The notes: a model not told the origin generated them from the sequence alone. Positions 52,387 through 60,830 are shown, counted from the first letter of the stretch. The stretch is DNA of 64,000 nt from Clostridium cylindrosporum DSM 605 (GCF_001047375.1 NZ_LFVU01000027.1:401657-465656), one strand, 5' to 3'. Numbers and translations: made by a program.

Positions 52387-53130
52387 ATGTTATCAAGTAT
52401 TTGGACAGGAAGAAGTGGACTTATTTCTCAACAGGCTAAAATGGATACAGTTTCTAATAATGTTGCAAATTCAAACACAATAGGATACAAAAAAATAGAT
52501 GTTTCATTTAGTGAAACCCTAAAGGAAAACATTCGTCAAAGAAATGGTGTTCCCTTTACGAATAGTGATAATATGGCGCAAGGGACAGGAACTAAGGTAT
52601 CTAAACCATTTAGAAATTCTAAAGAAGGTACATTTATTGATACAGGAAGAGATACTGATATAGCTATAAGTGGACAAGGGTATTTTAAGGTTCTAGATAA
52701 TAGCGGGAATGCCTATTATACTAGAGATGGAAGTTTTTCCATAGATGTATTAGGCAACTTTGTACATAGTGCTTCAGGTATGAAGCTTGAAATTCAAAAC
52801 TATAAAAAAGAAAATCTAAAGCAGCCTGTTTCAATTTCCCCAGATGGTAATATTACATCTGATGGACTTCAGGTAGGTAAAATTAATTTGTATGACTTTT
52901 CATATAAAAATGATATGTTATCTCAAGGTGATAATACATTTACTTCAGGGGAGAGACCAAAGGCACCAGAAGGAAAAATGATTCAAGGTTATGTTGAAGG
53001 ATCAAACGTTGATATGGTAGAAGAACTTACAAATATGATCACTACACAAAGATCATATGAATTTAATTCTAGAAGTATAAAGGCTGCAGATGAAATGTGG
53101 CAACTTATTAATAACTTAAAAAGCAAATAA
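52387..53130 (+). CDS. flgG: Flagellar distal rod protein, FlgG/FlhP-like
   Basis: This is a 247-residue rod protein with QQAKMDTVSNNVANSNTIGY at the N terminus. It continues with IAISGQGYFKV, YTRDGSFSIDVLGNFVHS, and the C-terminal GSNVDMVEELTNMITTQRSY with KAADEMWQLINNL. It is most similar in pattern to FlgG; the preceding gene is its paralogue. Last gene of the motility island. AAGGTGGG precedes the ATG. Confidence 0.92.
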   Translation: MLSSIWTGRSGLISQQAKMDTVSNNVANSNTIGYKKIDVSFSETLKENIRQRNGVPFTNSDNMAQGTGTKVSKPFRNSKEGTFIDTGRDTDIAISGQGYFKVLDNSGNAYYTRDGSFSIDVLGNFVHSASGMKLEIQNYKKENLKQPVSISPDGNITSDGLQVGKINLYDFSYKNDMLSQGDNTFTSGERPKAPEGKMIQGYVEGSNVDMVEELTNMITTQRSYEFNSRSIKAADEMWQLINNLKSK

Positions 53131-53187
53131 TAGTTAAAAGTTAGAATATACTTTTAATATTTACATAAATTTTAATATAGTATGTGT

Positions 53188-53240
53188 AAGTACATATGTT
53201 GATTTTAAAACAAAAAATCAACATATGTACTTTTTATTTT
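53188..53240 (+). terminator. Terminator of the large flagellar operon
   Basis: AAGTACATATGTTGATTTT pairs perfectly (19 bp) with AAAATCAACATATGTACTT around a short A-rich loop, with a T-rich tail. Confidence 0.92.
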
Positions 53241-53354
53241 AGATTATTATCATAAATAACTTTATCATAATTGATAATAAAAATAAACTATTAAAACTGA
53301 ATAAAAGTTTTCTACTTGTCAAGAATTATAATAAAGGAAAATTTGGAGGTTATT

Positions 53355-53819
53355 ATGCAAAAAGTAGAAAAAATTTTATCATATATTAAAGAAAATAAGG
53401 TATTCGAAGCTCAGAAAATGGTTATAAAATATTTTAAGGATAATCCGGGATTATTTTATTATTATTTAGGTTTAATTAATTTAAAGAAGGAAGATTATAT
53501 GTCAGCTTTAGTATGTCTAAGAACTGCTAGAAAAAATGATATAAAAAGTCATCTTCTTTCATATAATATATCTATTTGCTATGTTAAACTTAATAAAAAT
53601 GATTTAGCTAAGAAAGAATTAATAGAGACTATAAAAAAAGACCCTAAGTTCTTTAATGCATATACAAACCTTTGTAATTTATATCTTAAAGATAATAGTA
53701 GCAAAGAAGCTTATAGAACAATAAGGTATGGTCAGGCGTCTTTAAAGGATGATAAGGAAAAACTTAATAAGCTTATAGAAATAGAGAAGAACCTTTTCTC
53801 TAATGGATATATAAAGTAA
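53355..53819 (+). CDS. Tetratricopeptide repeat protein
   Basis: This 154-residue helical protein contains about three TPR units: YYLGLINLKKEDYMSALVCL, LSYNISICYVKLNKNDLAKK and FNAYTNLCNLYLKDNSSKEA. TPR proteins scaffold protein contacts, and the partner is not apparent. The ATG at 53355, with TTTGGAGG just upstream, is preferred over a TTG at 53316. It lies alone between the flagellar operon terminator and an LD-carboxypeptidase gene, so a link with flagella is possible but unproven. Confidence 0.8.
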   Translation: MQKVEKILSYIKENKVFEAQKMVIKYFKDNPGLFYYYLGLINLKKEDYMSALVCLRTARKNDIKSHLLSYNISICYVKLNKNDLAKKELIETIKKDPKFFNAYTNLCNLYLKDNSSKEAYRTIRYGQASLKDDKEKLNKLIEIEKNLFSNGYIK

Positions 53820-53876
53820 TAAAATATATATATTTCATATACTATTATAGTATAATCAATTATTAAGTGGTGAAAT

Positions 53877-54782
53877 ATGATAAAGCCTAAAGCTTTAAGT
53901 TTTAATGATGAAATAGGAATTATAGCTCCATCGGGTCCTTTTTTTAATTCAGATCAACTTGAAAAAAGTATAGATAAAATTAAAAAGATAGGTTTTAAAC
54001 CAATTTTAGGTCGAAGTTGTTATGCAAAAGATGGGTTTTTAGCTGGTGGAGATGATGTAAGAGCGAAGGATATAAATATATTTTTTGACTCATCAAATAT
54101 TAAAGCTATAGTAGCTCTAAGAGGTGGATATGGAGCTATGAGAATACTTGACAAGATAGATTACAAATCCATTAGGAAGAATCCTAAAATATTTGTTGGC
54201 TATAGTGATATAACTGCAATTCATAGTGCAATAAATAAGTATTCTAATTTAGTAACCTTCCATGGTCCTATGATATATTCAGACTTTTATAGAATGGATA
54301 AAGAAACCTTATCTTCTTTTTTGCACAATGTTATGGACATAAAATATACTCCGAAGTATGATCTTGAAGCAGTCGTAGAAGGTGATGTAAGTGGTAAAAT
54401 CTTTGGTGGGAATCTTACTATCTTAACGTCTTTACTAGGTTCTAAATATCAAGTAAACTATAAGGACATAGTACTATTTTTGGAAGAAATTAATGAAGAA
54501 CCCTATAAGGTAGATAGAATGCTTTATCAATTATATTTATCTGGGGCTTTTGAAAAAGTAAAAGGGGTAATTTTAGGGCAGTTTACATCATGTAATTCCT
54601 ATGATAAGGAGAGAAGTTATTCTTTAGAATATGTACTTGAGGGCTTTTTTAAGAAGTATTCTATACCTTGCTATAAGGGGCTTAACATAGGACATGATGA
54701 AAGTAAAATTACTATTCCTTTAGGTGCTAGCTGTAAAATTATAGGCTCTAAGCTTATATTGACTGAAGGGGGAGTTAAGTAA
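53877..54782 (+). CDS. LD-carboxypeptidase, peptidase family S66
   Basis: S66 enzymes remove the terminal D-Ala from muropeptide tetrapeptides during cell-wall recycling; a branch instead cleaves microcin C7 (MccF). The 301-residue protein has GIIAPSG near the N terminus and LRGGYGAMR (about 81-89). The nucleophile serine is in VGYSDIT (S110). EEINEEPYKVDRML and GLNIGHDESKITIPLG supply the Glu and His of the triad. It overlaps the following M20 gene by one base (TAATG), so wall-peptide or dipeptide breakdown is a reasonable joint role. Confidence 0.9.
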   Translation: MIKPKALSFNDEIGIIAPSGPFFNSDQLEKSIDKIKKIGFKPILGRSCYAKDGFLAGGDDVRAKDINIFFDSSNIKAIVALRGGYGAMRILDKIDYKSIRKNPKIFVGYSDITAIHSAINKYSNLVTFHGPMIYSDFYRMDKETLSSFLHNVMDIKYTPKYDLEAVVEGDVSGKIFGGNLTILTSLLGSKYQVNYKDIVLFLEEINEEPYKVDRMLYQLYLSGAFEKVKGVILGQFTSCNSYDKERSYSLEYVLEGFFKKYSIPCYKGLNIGHDESKITIPLGASCKIIGSKLILTEGGVK

Positions 54783-55951
54783 TGAAGGAGTATTTAGATT
54801 TATCTAGAAAACACTTTGAAAAGATGAAGAAAATAAGAAGATGTCTTCATAGTAATCCTGAAATAGATAGGGATTTACCATATACTTGTTCACTTGTTAA
54901 AGATGAACTAAACAGTTTAGACATCAATTACAAAACATTTGAAAACTCAGGTATAATTGGACAGATAGGATCAAGAAATGATAATATTATAGCCTTAAGA
55001 GCTGACATGGATGCTCTAGAGGTCGTAGATCTTAAGAATGTTGATTATAAATCTCAGAAAAATGGAATAATGCACGCATGTGGACATGATGCTCACACAG
55101 CTATTCAATTAGGTGCAGCTGCTATTTTAAAAGAACTTCAAGAAGACCTTAAAGGGTCTGTTAGATTAATATTTCAGCCTGCTGAAGAAACAGATGGTGG
55201 AGCTAAGGATATGATTGAATATGGGGCTCTTGAGGATGTTAATGCTGTAATAGGTCTTCATGTATGTGAGGCAATGAATACTGGAAATATTGGAATTAAA
55301 AAGGGGGTAGTAGCAGCAGCTTCTAACCCATTTAAAATAATAGTAAATGGTAAAGGATCCCATGGGGCTAGTCCTGCAAATGGAATAGATGCTATAGTTA
55401 TAGCGTGTAAGGTAGTAGAAAATCTTCAAGTATTAGTTTCAAGGGAAACATCTGCAACAGATAGTGCGGTTATAACTGTTGGAAAGATTAAAGGTGGAAC
55501 AGCACCTAATGCTGTTGCAAGTAAAGTTGAGATTGAAGGTATTATTAGAACTCTTGGAAATGATTTAAGACAAAAAACAGTAAGAAGAGTTAAAGAAGTT
55601 GCTGAATTTACCGCTAAAATGTATGGAGCTACTGTAGAAGTTCTAATAGAAGAAGGTTATCCATCCTATGATAATGATGATAATTTATTCTACTTTTTAT
55701 CATCTAGCTTAAATAATAGTGATGAAGTAAAATATGTAGAACTTAATAAGCCTAGCATGGGTGTTGAGGATTTTGCATATTACTCTCAAAAGGTTCCATC
55801 ACTATATTATAGGTTAGGGTGTAGAAGTGAAGATAAGGGTATTATACATCCTGCACATGGAAGTTATTTTGACATTGATGAGGAGTGTTTAATTTATGGT
55901 GCAGCTGTACAAGCTATGTGTGCAGTAGAGCTTCTAAAAGTTAATATGTAA
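54782..55951 (+). CDS. M20 family amidohydrolase (IAL-type)
   Basis: This is a 389-residue metal-dependent amidohydrolase of the M20D group, which hydrolyses N-acyl amino acids or related amides. Metal site and catalytic motifs: DMDALEV, HACGHDAHT (98-106), PAEETDGGAKDMI and a C-terminal GVEDFAYYSQKVPSLYYRLG. A dimerisation domain sits at about 185-300. The substrate is not determined by sequence; indole-acetyl, N-acetyl or diaminopimelate derivatives are possible. It is co-transcribed with the LD-carboxypeptidase. Confidence 0.9.
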   Translation: MKEYLDLSRKHFEKMKKIRRCLHSNPEIDRDLPYTCSLVKDELNSLDINYKTFENSGIIGQIGSRNDNIIALRADMDALEVVDLKNVDYKSQKNGIMHACGHDAHTAIQLGAAAILKELQEDLKGSVRLIFQPAEETDGGAKDMIEYGALEDVNAVIGLHVCEAMNTGNIGIKKGVVAAASNPFKIIVNGKGSHGASPANGIDAIVIACKVVENLQVLVSRETSATDSAVITVGKIKGGTAPNAVASKVEIEGIIRTLGNDLRQKTVRRVKEVAEFTAKMYGATVEVLIEEGYPSYDNDDNLFYFLSSSLNNSDEVKYVELNKPSMGVEDFAYYSQKVPSLYYRLGCRSEDKGIIHPAHGSYFDIDEECLIYGAAVQAMCAVELLKVNM

Positions 55952-55971
55952 TTAAAGGGTAGTTTTTATTT

Positions 55972-56013
55972 AAAATTCTATACTAATATTTAATATATTT
56001 AGTATAGAATTTT
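55972..56013 (+). terminator. Terminator after the M20 amidohydrolase gene
   Basis: 15-bp stem AAAATTCTATACTAA / TTAGTATAGAATTTT with a 12-base loop and T's. Confidence 0.88.
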
Positions 56014-56160
56014 ACTTTTCAGTAAACACTTCATAGAGTTTTTAATCTATAATGTTGAATAATAAATATTGAAGTTACACAAAATAACAACTTTGAAGGG
56101 TTTTTACTTATTTAAATAGAATTATGTTACTTGTAAGCTAATATATATAATAAATGGTCA

Positions 56161-56196
56161 AAAAAGAAAAAAGAAGAGTAAACTATTACTCTTCTT
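56161..56196 (-). terminator. Terminator of the tRNA-Glu/tRNA-Phe transcript (minus strand)
   Basis: Read on the minus strand: AAGAAGAGTAA / TTACTCTTCTT stem with a short loop, then a T-rich tail, immediately after the encoded CCA of tRNA-Phe. Confidence 0.88.
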
Positions 56197-56271
56197 GGTG
56201 GCCAAAGCCGGAATCGAACCAGCGACACGGGGATTTTCAGTCCCCTGCTCTACCGACTGAGCTATTTGGCC
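56196..56271 (-). tRNA. tRNA-Phe (anticodon GAA)
   Basis: 76 bases on the minus strand. Acceptor GGCCAAA / TTTGGCC with discriminator A and encoded CCA; D arm GCTCAGTCGGTAGAGC; anticodon stem GGGGA / TCCCC with loop CTGAAAA, giving GAA; T arm ending GGTTCGATTCC. All normal. Confidence 0.98.
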
Positions 56272-56276
56272 TTATA

Positions 56277-56351
56277 TGGTGACCCCTAGGGGAATCGAAC
56301 CCCTGTTACCACCGTGAAAGGGTGGTGTCTTAACCGCTTGACCAAGGGGCC
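56277..56351 (-). tRNA. tRNA-Glu (anticodon TTC)
   Basis: 75 bases on the minus strand. Acceptor GGCCCCT / AGGGGTC (one G-T pair), encoded CCA, anticodon stem CCACC / GGTGG with loop CTTTCAC giving TTC, T arm GGGGTTCGATTCCCC. It is transcribed before tRNA-Phe, 5 bases apart. Confidence 0.98.
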
Positions 56352-56371
56352 ATGCCCTTGCTACGAATATT

Positions 56372-56400
56372 AGTTTACCAAAAAAATCGAAATATGTCAA
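56372..56400 (-). promoter_or_regulatory. Sigma-A promoter of the tRNA-Glu/tRNA-Phe operon
   Basis: On the minus strand: a perfect TTGACA (56395-56400), a 17-base spacer, and TAAACT (56372-56377), about 20 bases before tRNA-Glu. Confidence 0.85.
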
Positions 56401-56438
56401 CAACAAATATAAATATTTTTTAAAGGTGGTTTAACTTA

Positions 56439-57830
56439 ATGAAATTAAAGTTTTGTGGAGCATCTAAAATGGTTACAGGATCATGCTATTATATAGAGGC
56501 TATGGGAAGAAAGTTTCTTATAGACTGTGGTCTCTTTCATGGTGAAGAAGAAGAAAAAAATAAAGAAAGATTTCCTTTTAACCCAAATGAGCTTGACTTT
56601 GTAATATTAACCCATGCACATATTGATCATTCAGGAAGAATTCCGCTTCTTTATAAAAGAGGCTTTAAAGGGACAATATACTGTACTCAAGCTACAGGTG
56701 ATTTAATTAAGATAATGCTTAGGGATAGTGCACATATTCAGATTTCAGAAACAGAATGGGAAAATAAAAAAAGGCAACAAAAGAAGCTAGACTTAGTTGA
56801 GCCGCTTTATGATTTTGATGATGTTGAATTAGCACTAGAGAATGTTCATACAATTCCATATAATTATATTTTTAAAATTGATAGTAATATACATATTAAT
56901 CTTAAGGATGCAGGACATCTTTTAGGTTCTAGCATAGTTGAACTTTTTGTACATGATAGAAAAGTAAACAAGAAGGTAGTATTTACTGGGGATCTTGGTA
57001 ATCTTAACATACCTATAATAAAGGATCATGAATATATAAATGAAGCAGACTATTTGATTGTAGAATCTACCTATGGAAATAGACTACACAAACCAATTGA
57101 AGAAAGTAACTCTTTATATAACATAATTGTAGATACAATACAAAGAGGAGGAAATGTAATAATTCCATCTTTTGCTGTTGGTAGAACACAGGAACTATTA
57201 TATATACTTAATAATTATATAGATATTGAGAAAAGAAGTAGACTTCAGGATGTAGATATATATGTAGATAGTCCTTTAGCCACAGCTGCAACAGAGATAT
57301 TTAGAGAACATATGGAGTGTTTTGATGAAGAAACTCTTAAAAAATTAGACATAGATAATTTCCCTCTTGATTTTAATAACTTAACCTTTACATCTTCTAA
57401 GGAAGCTTCTATAAGACTAGCTTATAAAAAGGGTGTGGTTATTATATCTTCAAGTGGGATGTGTGATGCTGGTAGAATTAAGCATCACTTAAAGAGTAAC
57501 ATTGAGGATGAAAATAGTAGCATTGTTTTTGTAGGATATCAAGCTAGTGGAACACTTGGAAGAAGAATTTTAGATGGAGAAAAAAGGGTTAAAATATTTG
57601 GTGAAAGTCTTAATGTTAAGGCAAAGATTCATGAGTTCCCTGGGCTTTCAGGACACGCTGATATGGATGGTTTAATACATTGGATTAAAAGTATAAAAGA
57701 TGGCGTAAGAGGAAAAATATTTCTAACACATGGAGATGTTGATGCAATAGATAATCTTTCACGTGAAATTAAACAAGTGACATCTGCAGATATTGTTAAG
57801 CCTAGTATCTTTGAGGAATATAAGCTGTAA
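56439..57830 (+). CDS. MBL-fold beta-CASP nuclease (CPSF/RNA-processing type)
   Basis: This 463-residue metallo-beta-lactamase fold protein has an inserted beta-CASP domain (about 180-380), the architecture of bacterial relatives of CPSF73, which act on RNA. Metal motif HAHIDHSG at 59-66, then DAGHLLGSS, FTGDLG, VESTYGNR, the beta-CASP IIPSFAVGRTQELLY and SSSGMCDAGRIKHH, and a C-terminal PGLSGHAD. All active-site histidines and aspartates seem present. It probably works as an endo- or exonuclease; the targets are unknown. ATG with AAAGGTGG upstream. Confidence 0.9.
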   Translation: MKLKFCGASKMVTGSCYYIEAMGRKFLIDCGLFHGEEEEKNKERFPFNPNELDFVILTHAHIDHSGRIPLLYKRGFKGTIYCTQATGDLIKIMLRDSAHIQISETEWENKKRQQKKLDLVEPLYDFDDVELALENVHTIPYNYIFKIDSNIHINLKDAGHLLGSSIVELFVHDRKVNKKVVFTGDLGNLNIPIIKDHEYINEADYLIVESTYGNRLHKPIEESNSLYNIIVDTIQRGGNVIIPSFAVGRTQELLYILNNYIDIEKRSRLQDVDIYVDSPLATAATEIFREHMECFDEETLKKLDIDNFPLDFNNLTFTSSKEASIRLAYKKGVVIISSSGMCDAGRIKHHLKSNIEDENSSIVFVGYQASGTLGRRILDGEKRVKIFGESLNVKAKIHEFPGLSGHADMDGLIHWIKSIKDGVRGKIFLTHGDVDAIDNLSREIKQVTSADIVKPSIFEEYKL

Positions 57831-57929
57831 AAAAGGTTGAAAAATTCGAAAAAGTGATTTTACTCACGAATTAAACTTAAATTAAACGACAATTTTTATC
57901 AAGGGAAATGATTAAAGGGTATAGAATAG

Positions 57930-57948
57930 TATATCATGAGGTGATATA
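57930..57948 (+). promoter_or_regulatory. Inverted repeat that covers the ribosome site of the MerR-like gene
   Basis: TATATCA (57930-57936) pairs with TGATATA (57942-57948) around TGAGG, so the Shine-Dalgarno GAGGTGAT is partly in the stem and partly in the loop, 2 bases from the ATG. It could lower translation or act as an operator. Confidence 0.45.
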
Positions 57949-57950
57949 TT

Positions 57951-58445
57951 ATGGAAAAAAATATTTACTCTTTTAAGGAAGCTTGTAATAAAACAGGGTA
58001 TAAAGCGTCAGCTATAAGATATTATGAAAAGGAGTTTTATCTTAATATTCCAAGGGATAATAACTCAAGAAGGGTTTTTACTAAAAAGGAATTGGATACA
58101 CTTTTTTTCATAAAAGACCTTCAGGAAAAGGGATATTCTAATACTCAAATAAAAAAATTGATGGAAAATGAAGAGGTTAGGGAAGAGATTGCAGCTACTA
58201 CAGGTTCACTTGAAGTTGATTTCGTAAAGGGACTTGAGGAAAAACTTCAAGAAATAAATAAGTCCCTTTGCGAATTAAGTGAAAATGTAAGTTCTAAGGA
58301 AAGAGACTTAATTATAAGTGAAAATATGAAGCTTAAGATGGAGAATAAGCAAAAAGCTTATGAAATAATTCAACTTAAAGAGAAGTTAAAATATGAATCT
58401 AATAAGAAACAAGGTTTTTTTTCAAGGATATTTGGAAAAAAGTAA
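57951..58445 (+). CDS. MerR-type DNA-binding protein with coiled coil and amphipathic tail
   Basis: This 164-residue protein has an N-terminal MerR winged helix-turn-helix (about 6-75; FKEACNKTGYKASAIRYYEK, then KELDTLFFIKDLQEKGYS). A long coiled coil lies at about 85-148, and the end is KKQGFFSRIFGKK, a basic-aromatic tail suited to membrane contact. There is no ligand-binding cysteine cluster or effector domain. This resembles the layout of chromosome-anchoring or structural MerR proteins such as RacA more than metal or drug sensors, but RacA identity cannot be claimed. Monocistronic. Confidence 0.8.
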   Translation: MEKNIYSFKEACNKTGYKASAIRYYEKEFYLNIPRDNNSRRVFTKKELDTLFFIKDLQEKGYSNTQIKKLMENEEVREEIAATTGSLEVDFVKGLEEKLQEINKSLCELSENVSSKERDLIISENMKLKMENKQKAYEIIQLKEKLKYESNKKQGFFSRIFGKK

Positions 58446-58452
58446 TAAGTGC

Positions 58453-58481
58453 TTCAACTTAAAGGATATGTAAAGTATAAT
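58453..58481 (+). promoter_or_regulatory. Candidate sigma-A promoter of the GNAT gene
   Basis: TTCAAC (58453-58458), spacer of exactly 17, perfect TATAAT (58476-58481), 34 bases before the start codon. Confidence 0.7.
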
Positions 58482-58515
58482 ATAAATATATAATAATAAA
58501 AAACTAGGGGTAGAA

Positions 58516-59376
58516 ATGTTAGAATTTAGTACATTAAAGTTTAAAGACATTCAATCAGTAAAAAATATAATGTTTGATAAAAAGGCATGTTTAAGTCCTT
58601 TTTACAGTCAAAATAAAAAAAGTATAACTTACTTTACAATAATTAAGGGGGTTTATATTGCTACAAAGGATGATAGGGAGGTTGGAGTCCTTATAATAGA
58701 TAGCAATCTAAGAGAATTTTACTTTTATCCAGTGTATCCAGTGTCAGAGGCTATAGGTTTTTTAGAATTCATTAATTCTTTAGATGAAAGGTTTGAACTT
58801 AGTGGATATACATTTAGCTTTAATTGCAAGAATATTGAGTACCTTAAAGAATCTGAAGATGAGTATGACACTATAAGTAGTATAAAGTTTATGTTTTGCA
58901 ATCTTAAAGAATTTGCAATAGAACTTAAGGATAAAACTATAGACAATAAGGGGTTATCTATCAGAAAATATACTGTCAAAAAGGATGAGGAGATTCGTGT
59001 AGGACTGCAAAATCAAATATTCAGCAATGTAAAGGGAAGAACAGAATTAACTCTTAAAGATGTCATTATGGAGGAATATAGCCCAAAGTTTATAGATGAC
59101 TTATGCTTTATATTAGAGGAAAAAGGTGAGCCTATAGGATATGGTCAAATAATAAACTTAAATGATGTATATTATCTTGTTAATTTTGGAATTATACCTA
59201 GTGCCCGTAAAAAGGGATATGCGAGAAACTTTTTAACATATATAATGCTTATGGGGTATAAAAAAGGAATAGAAAATCTGGAGCTTACAGTGGACAATCA
59301 TAATTATCCAGCTATTAACTTATATAGGTCCCAAGGGTTTATAGAAATAAAAAATACTGTAAAAATAAAGCTTTAA
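58516..59376 (+). CDS. GNAT family N-acetyltransferase
   Basis: This 286-residue protein has a variable N-terminal half and a C-terminal GNAT domain (about 150-286). It contains YLVNFGIIPSARKKGYARNFL, the acetyl-CoA binding loop region (seen as PSARKKGYARNFL), and ELTVDNHNYPAINLYRSQGF as the final beta-alpha element. The acceptor substrate is unknown. The N half may be a degenerate second GNAT fold. ATG with TAGGGGTAG upstream. It converges with the aminotransferase gene and shares a terminator with it. Confidence 0.85.
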   Translation: MLEFSTLKFKDIQSVKNIMFDKKACLSPFYSQNKKSITYFTIIKGVYIATKDDREVGVLIIDSNLREFYFYPVYPVSEAIGFLEFINSLDERFELSGYTFSFNCKNIEYLKESEDEYDTISSIKFMFCNLKEFAIELKDKTIDNKGLSIRKYTVKKDEEIRVGLQNQIFSNVKGRTELTLKDVIMEEYSPKFIDDLCFILEEKGEPIGYGQIINLNDVYYLVNFGIIPSARKKGYARNFLTYIMLMGYKKGIENLELTVDNHNYPAINLYRSQGFIEIKNTVKIKL

Positions 59377-59403
59377 AGTATTATACTTTAAAGCTTTATT
59401 TTT
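59361..59403. terminator. Bidirectional terminator shared by two convergent genes
   Basis: A perfect 20-bp stem AAAAATAAAGCTTTAAAGTA / TACTTTAAAGCTTTATTTTT with loop TTA. It has a T tail on each strand. It overlaps the last codons of both the GNAT gene and the aminotransferase gene. Confidence 0.93.
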
Positions 59404-60587
59404 ATATATTCTTTTAATCCATTTTCCAGTATAGTCATAGCTTTTTTTAAATTTTCACAGTTTATGCAATAAGATATTCTAACTTCATCTTTTCCAAGAC
59501 CATCAGTTGCATAAAATCCTGCAGCAGGAGCTAGCATTACTGTTTCTCCATTAATAGAGTAGTCTGTAAGAAGCCATTTGATAAAGTCTTCTGAATCATT
59601 AATAGGAAGCTTAGCTATAACATAAAAAGCACCTGTTGGTTTTTCACATATAACTCCTTCCATATTTGAAAGAGCAGAGTAAACTAAATTTCTTCTGCAT
59701 TCATATTCATTTCTTACCTCTGTAAAATAGGAATCCTCTACATTAATAAGCTTTGCTACAGCTATCTGTTCTATAGTTGGTACACAAAGTCTTGATTGAC
59801 ATAGTTTAAGAATGTTTTCAATGATATCACGGTTTTTGCTAGCAACAAGTCCAACCCTTGCTCCACATGCACTATAACGTTTAGATATGCTATCTATTAG
59901 AATAATTCTATCCTCATAACCTTTCATATGCATGAAGCTTGTAAATTCTAGTCCATCATATACAAATTCTCTATATACCTCATCCGCAATAATAAAAAGG
60001 TCATAATCATTAGCGATTTTGCATAAAAGCTTAACCTCATCTACAGTATAAACCACTCCAGTAGGATTACCAGGGTTGGATATTACAATAGCACGAGTTT
60101 TTGAATTAATTGAAGAACATATGATGTCTTCATCTGGAAGTCTAAATCCATTTTCAGCTTTCGTTATAAATGAAGAAACATCTACACCTGCTGATTCTGC
60201 AAAACCATTATAATTAGTATAGAATGGTTCAGGCATAAGTACGTTATCCCCATAATCAGCTACTGCCATAATAGCAAATAAAATAGCTTCACTTCCCCCA
60301 TTAGTGACAAGTATATCCTCATTATTAAATTCTATATTCCACTTTTTATAATACTCAACGAAACTGTCTAAAGTTTCTTTAACACCTTGAGACTCAGAAT
60401 ATTTTAATACACTTTCATCATACTCCTTAAAAGCGTCTAGAAACACTCTAGGAGTTTTTACATCAGGTTGTCCTATATTCAAATGATGAACCTTAATTCC
60501 TCTTGACTCTGCATCAATTGCTAAGGGAGCTAACTTTCTAATAGGTGATGCTTGCATGTTGAGTATTCTAGATGATACCTTTGGCAT
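59388..60587 (-). CDS. Aminotransferase class I/II (aspartate aminotransferase-like)
   Basis: This is a 399-residue PLP-dependent transaminase of fold type I. Substrate and PLP motifs: LNIGQPD near residue 37, SNPGNPTG (170-177), IADEVYREF (200-208), PLP lysine K236 in DSISKRYSACG, and RISYC with the carboxylate-binding arginine near residue 372. Many clostridial genomes carry several such enzymes, so the amino-acid substrate (aspartate, alanine or aromatic) is not resolved. ATG on the minus strand with GGGGGGAT upstream. The only other gene on the minus strand nearby is the small one at 60651. Confidence 0.92.
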   Translation of the reverse strand: MPKVSSRILNMQASPIRKLAPLAIDAESRGIKVHHLNIGQPDVKTPRVFLDAFKEYDESVLKYSESQGVKETLDSFVEYYKKWNIEFNNEDILVTNGGSEAILFAIMAVADYGDNVLMPEPFYTNYNGFAESAGVDVSSFITKAENGFRLPDEDIICSSINSKTRAIVISNPGNPTGVVYTVDEVKLLCKIANDYDLFIIADEVYREFVYDGLEFTSFMHMKGYEDRIILIDSISKRYSACGARVGLVASKNRDIIENILKLCQSRLCVPTIEQIAVAKLINVEDSYFTEVRNEYECRRNLVYSALSNMEGVICEKPTGAFYVIAKLPINDSEDFIKWLLTDYSINGETVMLAPAAGFYATDGLGKDEVRISYCINCENLKKAMTILENGLKEYIKIKL

Positions 60588-60620
60588 AAAATCCCCCCGT
60601 AATTATTTTGAATAGACAAT

Positions 60621-60649
60621 ATTGTAACACTTTGTCTATATAAAAACAA
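60621..60649 (-). promoter_or_regulatory. Candidate sigma-A promoter of the aminotransferase gene
   Basis: On the minus strand: TTGTTT (60644-60649), 17-base spacer, TACAAT (60621-60626), 33 bases before the start codon. It lies directly after the stop codon of the upstream small gene. Confidence 0.55.
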
Positions 60650-60650
60650 A

Positions 60651-60815
60651 TTATTTGAACTTCTTAAAAATATTATGATGTATATTACCGTAGAAGCCAT
60701 GTCCCTTAAAATAAACATGATCTAGACCTATATTAAAGTATTGTCTGTCTGATATATCAGATCTAAGACTTCCTTTCCTACTATTGTCATCAGTTGTATT
60801 TTTAGCATCATACAT
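60651..60815 (-). CDS. Small protein of 54 residues, unknown function
   Basis: An open frame of 54 codons on the minus strand with a near-perfect Shine-Dalgarno (AGGAGGTG, complement of 60823-60830) 7 bases before the ATG, much stronger than expected by chance. The protein is hydrophilic. The N half is rich in D, S, N and R; the C half (from about residue 26) is rich in aromatic residues, H and G (YFNIGLDHVYFKGHGFYGN), ending in FKKFK. No membrane helix, cysteine or known motif. It is upstream of the aminotransferase on the same strand. I do not recognise it. Confidence 0.65.
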   Translation of the reverse strand: MYDAKNTTDDNSRKGSLRSDISDRQYFNIGLDHVYFKGHGFYGNIHHNIFKKFK

Positions 60816-60830
60816 TTATTATCACCTCCT

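Noticed and set aside
57836..57885. Terminator after the beta-CASP nuclease gene
   Set aside because: AATTCG...GTGA / TCACGAATT can pair only with a 5-base bulge, and there is no T tail.
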